Origin: Parascedosporium putredinis
Lineage: Eukaryota; Ascomycota; Sordariomycetes; Microascales; Microascaceae
NCBI GenBank assembly: GCA_949357655.1
Contig: CASHTG010000019.1
Coordinates: 1,550,001-1,614,000 of the forward strand
Length of the DNA stretch: 64,000 nucleotides
Direction of reading: 5' to 3'
The position numbers were made by a program, and so were the translations under genes. Numbering within the stretch: the first letter of the stretch is position 1; each line of letters begins with the position of its first letter. The notes under the pieces are model-generated. The model ran no database searches. It was not told the origin of the DNA and was given only the letters and a program-made list of their open reading frames with translations. Shown in pieces: positions 12,401-23,895 of the stretch.

Positions 12401-15188
12401 GGGATATTGGGGTGTATAGTATGCGGGGAGTGAGACGGACGGAAATGCCACATCATTTTCCACGAGTCAGAGAAGAGCCAGAGAGAGCATGGCGGTATGG
12501 GGTCCAAGGCATTTGCCGTGGGTTAATTCAACCGGTGGGGAAGAAGGCGATCGACAAAGTAGATGGCTTCTCTCTTACCCACCCTGCAAAAACAAGAGAA
12601 CAACGGAGGGGCAAAAAGAAGAAAAGGACATGAAAATTAATTTATCTGGTGACGATTTCTTTGTGGCCGATTCTTCCCCATCTGATGCGGGGAGCGAGCG
12701 AGGAAAAGTGTGAAGCACCTTGCGAGAAACCGATGCGAACAGATGGGGATGCGTGGCAAGTGAGTGCGACGACTTTGAACCAACTCGAAACTCGGCGCGG
12801 TATTGGGCACCTTGGAGCTCCAAATCATCAATCGCGGCCCGCCTAGTATAGCTCTTTAGAAGAAGCGAAGAGAGAGTCGATCTCGCGTACCTGACATTAA
12901 TCCGGTTGTCGATCGAGAGAGACATTGGGCTGATTGGGTCCGTCCTGCTTGGTAGGGAGGTGCTGTGAACCATGCCTTCCCACTTACACAAGATGCAGCA
13001 CCTCTTCGTCGCTTCCTCATCCGTACCTCTTCCTCGTCCAATCCCCCTCAACCACAAAAACCAGGATGATAGACCCTCATTCCCATGCGGTTACGAGAGA
13101 AATTAGTCGGTGGAAAGAGAAGGTAGCATGAGAATGGTGATCACAATTCCAGAAGTAACAGATGAAGCCGCGAATTGCATCGACATTTCTCGCCATCGAT
13201 TCTTCGCTCTCCTCGCAGCCCCTTGTGGTTGTATGATCGCCAGTCAAGCTTGCCCCAAAAGCAGCTGATTGATATATTGCAGGCCCCGCCGCCCTCCGCC
13301 GCCGCCCGCTGGCCATAGTAGCCCGATAATTCGATAGGGACATGCATCTAATAATACTTGATGAATCGATGAGAGACGAAAGAAAGCGAGGTAAATAGAT
13401 CCATTAGGGCTTTCTGAAGCCGACGGGCCTCGATTGATGTCAATGTGGCCCTCGTTACTTTGTTTGCCATGCCCGATATTTTCAGGCAATCAATCTCGCC
13501 CACGCGTGCGAGTGGCGGAACCCAAGGGTTGCCATATGAACTGCCCCATCTACTCCCCGTTTTCGCCATGCTTGCGACTATTCTCCAAGAGAGGGCGCGC
13601 CAGACTGAAGGCCAAGGGCAATACCAAGGAGAATTGATATCAGGAAGAGCAACCCTCCCCTCTAGCCAAGATACGATACATACGGCAGATGAATCTGGCT
13701 GGAAGGGGATGCGATGGAGCAACTCATTCCCAGTATCGTCTTTTCATCTTCCCAGGTGTCGTCTGAGTCGTCGGGGTCTTGGTTGACGATTTGTTCCCAC
13801 TTACCTTTCTGTGGTGGTGATTATTAGATCACATCCTCCACATCATCTCTCGACATACATGTACGAAGTACTTGGCACTGCCGTCGATCCACGACTCCCC
13901 ACAAAATCCCGCCCTCCTGCGGCTTGAGGCGCCGTCGCTTCCCAAAATTTGGTGCCACATGCCACATGCCACACCATCTCCATCAATGCCTCGTGCCTTA
14001 TGCCTCCGACTTTACCGCTGAACCTCAATTCATCCCGAGACCCAGATCCCCGCAGGTCCCCCCGCCGCCCGCTACCACCTGGGATACAATAGCCGTGATT
14101 GTCCTGATTAAACCCGTCTGCCGAGCCACCTTATTTCTTTCGCATGGCTTCTCCTCATCCTCCACTTCTCTCATCCCGGTCCTCTATTCTTTCATATATG
14201 CAATATGCGATAATGTTCTGTTTAGTTTATTGCTCGGCTCAAGAGCTACGTGGACACCTCCTTTCCGACCACGACCTCCCCGAGGTGTAGGTACTATGAT
14301 ATGTCTTCCCTTTCGGGTCTTGAGCAGCCTGTACGGATGAGGTCCACCTATTCCTTGTATACAATATCCAGAGATTTCGAGCATGTACCCATGAAGCGGA
14401 AATGTCGATTCGTGCAGGCAAATGCATCGGATTGCTACTTGCCTCCCTCATCCGGGACTTACATGCAACCGCGTGATAGCGGCACGCATTCATTCTTCTC
14501 CAAATATATGACTTCCTTCCAGAACTCGACCTGGCCTTCTTTCCTGAGCCCTTCCATCCCTCCCTCCCTCTCTCCTCCCATGTCTATGTTCTCTACACTT
14601 GGCCCAGCTCGGAAAATGGCAAAACTTGCTCAGAGTGGCCCCCTCCCCTCCCCCGGTCCCCATCCTTAGATAGACGCTCTAGCTCAAGGAGAGAAGCTTG
14701 CAGCCCACCTAAAACCTCTCCTCCACATCTTTTCTAGGGCCGTGACACCCGGACCAGCCTTTTGCGCGGATTCTCTGTTGGACGGTATTCTCCAATATCT
14801 CCATCTAGCTACGCTCTATGCTTGCCGCCTCCGCCGTGCCCGTGACATTTCTATCGGAAGCTGCGTGCCGGGAATTGGAACCGTCTCCTCTGTCTCTTTG
14901 TCTCTCTTGACGTTCCCGTGCGGATATCTTGATCTAAATCAATTCTCCAACGAGAAGCGGAGCCGCTGAGCAAAGAGATCCAGGTTCTTGATCCTTTCCA
15001 CATCCAGAGTCGATGTCTGCACATTGAGAAGTCAGAGTCGTAGATATTCTTACCCGTTTCCCTTCTGGGATATCTCGAGACCTTTTATCTTTCCCTCCTT
15101 TGGCGACGTGTCAGAGATACACCGTTTGCATCTTCTCTTTTCATCCTACGCGTATCCCCGCGTCGTCCGACTTCGGTGAATAGAAAAC
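9415..15188. other. Intergenic, 5.8 kb, no gene supported
   Basis: Divergent upstream regions of the CE15 gene (left) and the AA9 gene (right). Short GT-rich patches occur at 9721-9745 and 10077-10095. The open frames (up to about 150 codons) show no domain, signal peptide or conserved motif. The size could allow long regulated promoters for the two lignocellulose genes, but I cannot identify XlnR- or CLR-type sites with confidence. Confidence 0.5.
9641..9647 (-). promoter_or_regulatory. TATA-like motif upstream of the CE15 gene
   Basis: On the minus strand the sequence reads CTCTATATATTCC, about 227 bases upstream of the ATG at 9414. Motif and spacing only. Confidence 0.4.
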
Positions 15189-16310
15189 ATGGCTGCCGCG
15201 GCGCTGGGCTTGGGCGCTCTGGCGCTTCTGGCTGGACAAGTTGTCGCCCATGGAGGATTGAACAATTATACCGTTGGTGAGACGTGGTATCGCGGGTAAG
15301 CCTCTTGACTTGTTTTCTTCTAGTTCTATTCATCCATCCTGCTTTCGGCTCTCATCTTGCCCTTTTTTATTTGCATGGTACCTGGTAGACGCCCCCTCCC
15401 CCGTGTCTTCTTCTTCTGAGTAGTGCTCTCGAGTAAACTTGAGGAGAGCAGGGGAAGAATAAGAAGCAAAAAAGAGCTTGAAAGACCCTCTACTAAAACA
15501 AAAGAAAACGCAAAACAGGTACGACCCCAACGCGCCCGCAGAAGAGCAGCTCGGCCAAGACTGGATGGTCCAGCGCTCCTGGACCACCATCGACCCCGTC
15601 TTCGACTACGACTCCGAGTTCCTCTCCTGCAACAACCCCGGCGCCTCGGCCTCGGCCTACATCGACATCGCGGCCGGCGACAACATCACCGCCATCTACT
15701 GGTACTGGCTGCACCCCACGGGGCCCATGGCCGTGTGGCTCGCCGAGTGCGGAGAGTCGTGCGAGGACGTCGACACCAAGGAGCTCGAGTGGTTCAAGGT
15801 ACGTGACACCCTTTTTTAAGAGACGGAAGAGAAGACATGATAGATCCCCCGAAAAACCTACGACTAACAAACGCGCCGCCGGGGTGCCACACAAAAAAAT
15901 AGATCTGGCACGCCGGCCTCGTTGACGACGGCGCCCTCGGCCTCGCCGAAAGCACCTGGTACCAAAAGGCCTTCCAGAACTGGCAAGGCCTCGCCGCCTA
16001 CTGGCCCATCACCATCCCCCGCCGCCTCCGCCCGGGTCTGTACATGGTGCGCCACGAAATCATCTCCATCCACGTCGCCGACAAGCCCCAGTGGTACCCC
16101 GAGTGCGCTCACCTCAACGTCACCGGCGACGGCGACCTCCTGCCCGACGCGGACTGGCCCCGCTACCGCTTCCCCGGCGCCTACTCGACCGACGACCCCG
16201 CCGTCTTCATCGACATTTACTCTGAAGAGTGGGAGAATCCCGTCAACGCTGCCACGTATCAACCCCCTTGGGGCCGGTATGGACGGGTGAAGACGAAGCT
16301 GAGGAGGTAG
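15189..16310 (+). CDS. Lytic polysaccharide monooxygenase, family AA9
   Basis: A secreted copper enzyme that oxidatively cleaves cellulose or related glucans. Three exons: 15189-15295, 15519-15798 and 15903-16310, giving 264 residues with no frame break. Cleavage after residue 20 (GQVVA) leaves His21 as the mature N-terminus (HGGLNNY), as the copper histidine brace requires. The second brace ligand is His101 in WLHPTGP. His180 (RHEI), Gln192 and the axial Tyr194 fall in the AA9 block RHEIISIHVA..KPQWYPECAHLNVTG. Cys73 and Cys197 can form the usual disulfide. There is no CBM1 and the C-terminus is short (GRVKTKLRR). The first intron is long (223 bases) and purine-rich. The gene converges on MSH6. 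Its neighbour in function is the CE15 esterase 5.8 kb to the left. Substrate and regioselectivity cannot be read from the sequence. Confidence 0.95.
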
Positions 16311-16759
16311 AAGAGGTAGAAGAGGCCGAGGAGGCCGAGGAGGCAGCGGGGGACGAAGACTAGTTCGGGAAAGGGAGTGGTGGCTGGCATGTATATATGT
16401 ATACCTCGTATCTACAACAACTCACAAGGACAGCGCATTGAATGGGTTAAAATTATATCAGTTGAATATTTGTATTAGGAAGCTTCTATTCCTTCTTCAT
16501 GTTCTTTCTCTACCAAGTCTCAAGAGTGACTTGTAACCCACATTAAGCTGTTTAATCGCTTGTCTTGATATGTAAATTGAGGTGTTGGAAGCAAAGACCC
16601 AGTCCCGAACCCCATATACCCCCGTCCAAACCCTACAGAGTCGCCAATATCAAATAGTTCAGAAAAGAAAGATGTAAATAGACAGAAAACAAGATCTCCC
16701 ATAAAGCAAGGTCCCAAAGAGAACGCCCCTTCATAATTCCCGAGATCATCTCTAACCGC
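16311..16759. other. Convergent 3' flank between AA9 and MSH6
   Basis: Holds the 3' untranslated regions of the two convergent genes. It begins with a short imperfect GAGGCCGAG-type repeat at 16315-16350 directly after the AA9 stop. Nothing else is seen. Confidence 0.6.
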
Positions 16760-19700
16760 TCAAAGTCCTTCAATCGCCTTGAGAAGCACTTGGAGACCGA
16801 GCTTGCCAACGTCCCCGTCCGCCCTCAGCACACTCGCCACGTCGCTCAGCACGCCGAGTGGCACGTAGCATCCCTGCTTGGCCTTGTCGAGGCTCTCCTT
16901 GAGCCGGCTGGTGTGCTCCCACTCCTTGGCCGCCACTTCGGCACTCTCAACTACGCGCGCGGGAATTCCGCACATGGACGCGCAGTGCATACCGAAGCTG
17001 CCCTCTGCCACGCCGTCCTCAAGTCGGTACAGGAACGTGACGCGGCGCTCCTCATCGTCCACGTGGATCTGCATGCGGCGCGGCCGGATCTCGGGTGGTT
17101 CTCGAACTCGGTCGCGATCGAGTGGTAATGGGTCGCGAAGAAACCCACACAGCCAATGTGGCTCGCCACGTGGTGGAGCACCGCTTGCGCCACCGCGACG
17201 CCGTCGTACGAAGACGTGCCACGGCCGAGCTCATCGAGGATGACGAGCGAGCGGGGCGTTGCCTCGGAAAGGATCTTCTTGGTCTCGGACAGCTCCACGA
17301 AAAAGGTGGACTGCGCGGCAAAGATGTTGTCGTTGGCGCCGAGACGCGACATGATACGGTCGACAGGCGTGAGTCGCGCGCTGACGGCAGGCACGTAGCA
17401 GCCTACCTGCGCCATGATGACGGCGACGCATGACATGCGAAGCACGGTCGACTTACCCGCAGCGTTGGCACCAGTGAGCAGGCTGATGTTGGCCGTGTCG
17501 CCTCCGAGCTTGACATCGTTGGGAATAAAGTCCGTCACCGTCGTCTGCATGCACGGGTGGCGTAGCTCGCTAAAGTCTACCACACTCCTCTCGCTCTCGA
17601 TGAACTCGGGCCTGCAGCTGGGCTGGCCGATAAACGACGAGGCCCTTGCCAATCCCACTAAGCAATCGAGTTGCGCCATGATGCGCACGGCCAGCAGCCA
17701 CGTGTTGTAGTCTTCATCGAATCGAACAAAGAACCGCGATGCCGTCTCCTTGATGATCTGCGAGTGCGTCTCCTCCGCCTCCTGGAGCTCGCGCACGAGG
17801 TCGGTCAGTTGGGTGAAATAGTAACGCTTGACGCTCGAGGTTGCAGACATTTGCCGCCAGTTGGAAGGCACCTTTTGAGCCTTGGGCGCCTCGATCTGGT
17901 AAATCTCCTTGCCGATATCGGTAAACTTGAGGTTCCTGCACTTGAGTTCCTTCTTCTTCTCCTCCAGCAGTGAAGAGAGGCGCTCCTTGATCTCGGTGAT
18001 GGTCTCTTGGCTCGCGTCATAGTCCTCATCGATCCCGCGCTCCGGGACTAGCATCTTGTCTGACTTGGCAAGGTCCCGCTTGAACGCCGAGTTCCAGTAC
18101 GTCAGGGGTTCCGTAAGGTTCGGCATGCCCTTGATGAGTCGGTCCACGATGCCGCTGCCTCCGCGGAACGCGCCGAGGAGGCTCATGGTGTATTCAATCT
18201 GCTCAAAGCCTTCCAACACCTTGACGAAATCGTCGGCGCGGATGGAGCCGGCGTGGACTCGCGAGATCAGCCGCTCCAGGTCTGGCATCTTAGTCATCTG
18301 AGAGGTGAACTGATCTCGGAGGCTACGGTCGGCGTTGAGCATATCAACGGCGTCCAGGCGCTCGTTAATTTTCTCAATGTTGCACAAAGGGTGGCATACC
18401 CACTGCCGGAAGAGTCGCTTGCCAAAGGGGGTAACGCAGCGGTTGAGGAGACCGAACAAGGTGCCCTCGGTACCGCCGTCGACGTTGTTGGCAAAGATTT
18501 CGAGATTAATCAAGGTTTGGCCGTCCAAGATGAGGGTGCCGTTGCGCTGAATGGGGTTGTAGTGTTCAAAGTTGCCCTGGGAGATGAGGCTCTGTTCGAG
18601 CTTCAAGCTTCGCAGATACTGGATTAGTGCGCCCAGAGCAGACAAGGCGAGGTCCTTGTCCTTGAGCTCTTGCAGCGTCTCGGGCCAAAGGCCATCCGCC
18701 TGGCTAAAATACTCGCCGCTGTCAAGTTCCTTGCGTGTGCTATACGCGTCCCAGAACTCGGTGCCAGCCTTGCGGTAGTTCCAGATGGTGGTAGGAGATG
18801 TGCTATTTTTGAGGATGCGCAAGGCTCGGGTGGAAATATGTGACTTTTCAATAATGAGCTCGCGAGGACTAGTCTGGGCAACAAAGGTCTCAAACTTAGT
18901 CATATCGATGTCGTCCTCGAATTCAGAAATGGCGAAACGACCCGTCGCGGCATCAACGAAGGCAATGCCAAAAGCCGGCTTGCCATCAATGATGGACTCC
19001 TTGATGGCGGCGCAATAGGTAGCCATGTCATCCTGAAGCATACTGCCATCAACAAGCGTTCCACCGGTCAGAACGCAGGCAAGCTCACGCCTGATAATCT
19101 TGTCGGGCTTGGCAGCCTTGGCACCGCCGTCGCGCTCTCGCATCTCCTTGCCAAGAGCGGACTCCATCTGATCGACTCTGGCTACTTTGTAGCCCTTGGC
19201 CACGAACTGGTTCACCCACATGTCCAGTGAGCTTTCCGGCACACCGACCATGCGCATGTTGACGCGGTCGGTGAGCTTGAGGTCGAATAGCTGATGGCCA
19301 ATGGTGGCATCATTCTCGTAAAGCTCATAGAACTTGCCCTTCTTGAAGAAGACAATGGTGTCCCAGAGCTTGTGCTTGATCTCCCAGTACTGCTTTTCAA
19401 AGGCGGAAAACTTGTGCCATGCAGCAGGAGGCACAAAGACCGAGGTGGGGTCATATTCGGGGTGGCCGGGGGTTCTTGTTGAGATCCATCATCTTCGCGA
19501 GCCAGGGATATCGCTGCTCCGGATCCTTCTCGTGAGGTCGCACCTTGCCGCTGCCGCCACCAGCTCTTGCGGCGGGTGCTTTGACGGGACACTCCTGAAC
19601 CTCAGCATTCTCGTCAAACGCCCACTTCATACAAGTGGCTGCGGTAGACGGTACGTCGTCCATATCAATGTCAAGGTCGATATCGGGGCTGGCGTCTGTC

Positions 19701-20609
19701 TGCACACGCTTCGAGACTGGGGAGGCCCTCTTTCGTGGCTGGGGCTTGGACTCGGCTCGCTTTCGCTTCTTGGGCCTGGACTGAGCATCAGAGTCATCCG
19801 ATACTATGAAATCGTCGATGTCGTCTGCTTATTGTGTTTTGCGATTGTTAGTCACCCCAAAGACATGGCGTACAAGATTGGTTTTATGAAGATACTACTC
19901 ACCCTCATCCGCCGCATCAGCGACATTACCCGCCTCCTCCTTGTAGTCATCCTCGTCATCCGAGACGGTGGGGAGGGCTCTAGTCTTCCGCCGCGCACGG
20001 GAGGTCTGGATGCGCTGAAACGGGTCTTCATCTTCGTCATCAGACTCAGCGTAATTCACCGCCTTCCGAGCCTATCGCATCGAAGCACAACACATACACG
20101 GTTAGTCCATCGTGCCATTGGCGCCCGAGGCTATCTAAAAGTGGTTTCGGCGAGGGAGAACATACCTTTCGCGTGGGGCTACTACTCATAAACGGCCGGG
20201 AAGTGGTCCTAGTCTGCTTCACCAAAGCCTCAGCGGGAGTGACGGGCGACGGCAGGCCGGCGGCAGCGGCGGCGGCAGATCGTACCTTGGTTACGGTGGA
20301 GTCCATGTTCTCCTGCGAGCTGGGAGGGTCAACGGCATCGCTGCTGGGGATGGGGGTGATGTTGGCAGCCCTCGGCCTGGGCAGGGAGTTGGACTTGGTT
20401 GTCTCCTTCAGACACGGGACCGGAGAGGATTGGGGAGCGGCGGCTTTGGACTTGGAAGCAGCAGAAGAAGGCGTGGCTGAGGGCCTTCCGAAGAAGCTCA
20501 TTATGCTCTGCTGCTTGCCAGCCGAAGCCGAACCGGTGGGCCCCTTCTTCTGAGAGGAGGGCGTCTTGGCCGGCGTGCGAGCCGGCACCGATGGGGCCTT
20601 GCTCGACAT
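16760..20609 (-). CDS. MSH6: DNA mismatch repair protein Msh6 (MutS homologue; two frame breaks)
   Basis: The MutS-alpha subunit that, with Msh2, recognises base-base mismatches and small loops in the nucleus. Three exons: 20609-20166, 20071-19903 and 19824-16760; about 1225 residues, the usual fungal length. The N-terminus carries a PCNA-binding PIP box (QQSIMSFF, residues about 32-39), followed by a Ser/Pro-rich disordered linker and an acidic patch. The mismatch-reading Phe-x-Glu lies in GKFYELYENDA. The ATPase has Walker A (TGANAAGKST) and Walker B (VILDELGRGTSS). One extra C near 19463 interrupts the frame between LNKNP and GHPEYDP. One missing base near 17092 interrupts it between FENHP and EIRPRRMQIHV. 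The rest of the C-terminal ATPase/dimerisation region continues cleanly to the stop at 16760. Both breaks look like sequencing error; see findings for the alternative. Confidence 0.96.
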
Positions 20610-21172
20610 GGCGGAGGATTTCGTCGTTGTTTGGCGATGAGGAGAGATAACCAGAGCCTCTGCTTGTGGGGATGGTGATAGGCGATGTCTCTATGGAAAA
20701 CAAATAAAAGGCAAAGGAAAAATTTAATCTATGTGAATGGTGGTGTTGGTGGAAGCGGGAAAGGAAGGAAATAAAATGTAGACGGCTCCAGTGGTTTAGA
20801 AAAGGAGGGAGAGACACCGGTGGGATGGAACGCGGTACCGAAGACGATGGACACGCTGAGACGCGCCTGCGCGATCCCCTGTTAAAGTGGCTCTAGCAGA
20901 AAGTGGAAAGTGGGCAGGTACAAGGGGGCCCAGCTTCCACAGGGATTCACGTCGCGAAAAAGAGCCCCACCAAGCAATGAACAATATGCATCTAAAGGTA
21001 TATCCATGACTCGATGCTATCAACGCCGAACGCTGCCAATAAGTCGTCTCTCTGTTTCATCGTGAGCATCTATTAATCCCATCGCTTTGTCTTCGTAGCG
21101 TCTTTTATTTTAAAATATCTAGGTCCCCAGCCAAATATGAATCCTCGTACAAGCGCCATTCGATAAACCCAG
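20610..21172. other. MSH6 promoter and NatD 3' flank
   Basis: Upstream region of MSH6 (read leftward) and 3' flank of NatD. It contains CGCGAAAA at 20953-20960, about 345 bases upstream of the MSH6 ATG. This matches the yeast SCB-type G1/S element consensus (CRCGAAA). No gene. Confidence 0.5.
20953..20960 (+). promoter_or_regulatory. SCB-like G1/S element (CGCGAAAA) upstream of MSH6
   Basis: An eight-base match to the Swi4/Mbp1-family binding consensus, about 345 bases from the MSH6 start. MSH6 is cell-cycle regulated through such elements in budding yeast. A single short match can arise by chance. Confidence 0.25.
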
Positions 21173-22132
21173 TCAAGGATCGCTGGTCTTGACCACTTTG
21201 CTCATGATCATGTAGTCGGGGTTGAACACCTTCCCAAACCGAAGCGTTCTCGGAACGGGTGATATCTCGTCCTTGGCGAACCCAATCTTCTCGTAGAACT
21301 CGATGCCCTTCTCGTTGGCGAGGAAGCATGTAAGCATCACCTTTTCCACGCTGGGTACGTTTTTCCCAATCGTCTCGAGGAAGCCCATCAAGAGTCTGCC
21401 AAGCCCCGTTCTACACGGCCGTCAAATAACAACGAAAAAGGGTTAGAAACCTCTGGCAACTTTCTCTTTTTCCTTCTTCTCCTACACAATGGGCCATCTT
21501 TTTTCTATCGCTTTCACCGTCTTCCATTGACTTTCTTCAAGTCGAGAGGGCAGTTACTTACCCCTGCAACTCGGGTACGAGGTGAATCTCGTAACAGTAA
21601 ATCACGGGCTGCCCCTCTTCAAAGCAAGGCATTAATGACGTGAAGCCCTTCACAAGACCGCCCTCATCCCTGACCAGGATATAGCGCAAGTCGTGGTCTT
21701 TCATCTCCCGCCTCTTGCTCCCCGGTGCCAACCTCTTGACGAGGTCTTGTAGTGCTCCCCGGAGGTCTGCTCCACAAGCCCAAGGCACGCCTGGAGCTCG
21801 TCCCGCGACAGCTCCTGTGATTGGCAAAATGCAAGGGTGTATCGGACTCCTGTTTTGGGGTGCAGCCATTGGTTGGCCCATGCTGGGCTTGAGGAGGAGA
21901 AATGTCAGGGAAGTTGCTTTTTCCACTCATTTTTTTCCCCCTTTCAACCCCGACTTCCCTGGGCTGGTCTGGTACAGACGAGGAAATACGCAACGGCTAT
22001 CAAAGCTCCACGGAAAGATCTGCAAGAGGGGTGAAGGGGGACTCACTTCGGTGCTAGATACTCTGCGATAAACTCCTCGTCGCTCTTGCCATTCGCCACC
22101 TTGATCGGACTTTCAACACGTCTCCGGAGCAT
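21173..22132 (-). CDS. NAT4: N-alpha-acetyltransferase NatD (Naa40/Nat4 family; two frame breaks)
   Basis: A GNAT-fold acetyltransferase that acetylates the N-terminus of histones H4 and H2A. Three exons: 22132-22047, 21814-21562 and 21410-21173; about 192 residues. The family blocks are clear: EQTSGEHYKTSSRGWHR (substrate side), KRREMKDHDLRYILVRDE, GQPVIYCYEIHLVPELQG, the acetyl-CoA loop TGLGRLLMGF, and KVMLTCFLANEKGIEFYEKIGF near the end. One G is missing near 21728 (between GWHRG and SKRREM). One more base is missing at the exon 2 acceptor near 21814, where AG|GGAG is needed to keep frame. It is divergent from the LYR gene, sharing a 440-base upstream region. The distinctive length and motifs separate it from other GNATs; I am fairly sure of NatD. 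Confidence 0.88.
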
Positions 22133-22571
22133 GGTTTCTCTCGCAGGGCTCGAATCCCTGGCATGCTACGCTTCACTCATGAGAAGGAAGAATTAGGGAA
22201 GGGGGTCAGGTCTTGAGCTGGAGAGTGGGTGGCTTGAGCTTGGCGTCTAGGAGGTCCAAAGAAAACGCGTCCATTGATATTCTTATAAGCGAGAAGGTCG
22301 CATGGGAGCCGACCCCCACGCAAGCCACGCTCCCGAGCTCCAGGCCATTTCTCGTTCTGGGGGCGGACTTCAACAGCAAGAAGCTGCTTATGTAACAAAT
22401 CAAACAAATCAATCCGAGAATCTGCTGCAACTGCCAAGCTTGAAGCTTCCAGGAAAAGGCGAAAGAGCTTTCGGGTTCCCATTCAAGAAGGGAAGCTGGA
22501 TTTCCTCCAATGGCCTCACATCTTGTCCAATTATACCCCCGGTAGCATAGGGCTTCTCATCCGCCGCTCCA
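22133..22571. promoter_or_regulatory. Bidirectional promoter region, NatD / LYR-motif gene
   Basis: A 439-base divergent intergenic region. CCAAT motifs stand at 22507-22511 and 22527-22531, 41-65 bases before the LYR-gene ATG. A third, at 22568-22572, abuts the ATG. CCAAT is the binding core of the HAP/CBC complex that controls respiratory genes in fungi. No open frame of interest. Confidence 0.45.
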
Positions 22572-23125
22572 ATGCGTCTCTCCCTTCTTCACGCCCGCTC
22601 CTTCTCCAGCCGGCCAGGCAGTTCGCCTCGGCTCAAGGCGGCTCTCTCTCTCGACCATGTAAGATTTACCTTGAATCTAGCGCTCTACAAATCCCTGAGT
22701 AGAAGATCAACCACCGCAGGCTTGTTTTTTTTTTCCATTTTTGTTTCAATACTTACGTAGCTGCTTCCTCTTGACCAGTTCATACAACGTGGGCGCGTCT
22801 TGTCGCTCTATCGCACCATCCTGCGCGACACCCGGCGCATCCCAGACAAACGGACCCGAAAGGAGACGGTGGGCTTCGCGAGGGCGGAATTCGAGAGTCA
22901 CAAGAATGTGACGGACCTAGTAAGTATCTCTAAGACCTCCCGCGGCCATCTTGACCTCAACTCTCCTCCCCTTTTCCTACGTTCGCCGCATGATCAAATG
23001 GAAAAGCTACGACGCTCGTAATATCACCCGGAGGCTTACAAGATGGCATAGCAACACATCCGATACCTTTGTCCACAGGGAAGACAGAGTGGGAGAAGAT
23101 GGAAAGGTATATAGACGGGTTATAG
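22572..23125 (+). CDS. Mitochondrial LYR-motif protein, LYRM2-like (one frame break)
   Basis: A small matrix protein of the LYR (complex 1 LYR) family. Members bind acyl-ACP and help assemble respiratory complexes. Three exons: 22572-22658, 22779-22919 and 23052-23125; about 100 residues. The N-terminus (MRLSLLHARSFSSRPGSSPR) is Arg/Ser-rich and acid-free, as expected of a mitochondrial targeting peptide. The LYR tripeptide is in RVLSLYRTILRDTRRIPD, followed by ARAEFESHKNVTD with the conserved Phe region. The C-terminus reads HIRYLSTGKTEWEKMERY across the break (one residue near the break unresolved). One base is missing near 23068 in a T run. It is divergent from NatD and convergent with bL36m. 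LYRM2 is the closest type by length and C-terminal motif; other LYRM classes are less likely. Confidence 0.85.
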
Positions 23126-23448
23126 AGTAAAAATAAATCCAGTAAATCCAGTAAAGACACCCTTCGTACGTGCAAGAGAGCGACAAAAGGCGGAGATGTC
23201 CGTGTGATGAAGGAGCCAAGGTCGCCGTCCAGCGTCAGAATCGTTCAGAGGTTGTATATTGTTACAAGAAGGAATGTCTATCCACGAGAAATCGTCGTCC
23301 GCACAACCAGGGCAACACGTCCTTTCTAATGCGCAGCTCGTTTCCTACAAAGTTCTAGCTCTCGTGTGCCAACCCCCTCAAGGCCGGGATATAGTACATG
23401 TCGTCCAAAATTTCAGTTCGTTCCCAGTTCGCCCATTCCCAACCCTCT
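23126..23448. other. Convergent 3' flank, LYR gene / bL36m
   Basis: Short 3' untranslated region between two convergent genes. I see no gene or notable repeat in it. Confidence 0.6.
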
Positions 23449-23895
23449 CTAATCCTGTCGCTGCTTGTGTCGAGGGTTCGCCTTGCAAATCACGTAGAGG
23501 TAACCGTTGTGTCGCTTGCCACCCTTCCTTCGGACAATCTGTAGAAAAGGTATGTCAGCCACCAAAAACCAGACGAGATGGAAAGACGCCCCCTAGAAGA
23601 AAGGGAAACTACTAGAAAAACAAGAGGCGGAGGGATGAAATTTCCCCTTTTCCTCATAGCAACGCCAAAAACTCACCTTGCAGTGCTCGCATCGCTTCTT
23701 CACCGAGCTATGCACCTTCATACCCCGAACCTGCTCAAACACGCCCACGCTCACGGCCGCCGGCTTCACCGACGCCAAGGAGGCGGGCATCATCGCCCTC
23801 TGCGCGAGACCAAACGCCTGGCGAGGCGCCGCCATCGTCGCCCTCGTCGCCGCGAGGGAGAGGGCGCCAAACGTTCGGATGAGGGAGGAGCTCAT
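23449..23895 (-). CDS. RTC6: Mitochondrial large-subunit ribosomal protein bL36m
   Basis: The bL36 protein of the mitochondrial 54S subunit, a small zinc-ribbon protein at the base of the GTPase centre. Two exons: 23895-23677 and 23538-23449, with a phase-0 intron of 138 bases; 102 residues, no frame break. The first about 55 residues (MSSSLIRTFGALSLAATRAT...) form a basic, acid-poor mitochondrial presequence. The mature domain starts near GMKVHSSVKKRCEHCK. The zinc ligands are Cys70, Cys73, the Cys in YVICKANPRHK and the following His. The tail RRKGGKRHNGYLYVICKANPRHK is diagnostic of the family. It is convergent with the LYR gene, another mitochondrial protein. Confidence 0.95.
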
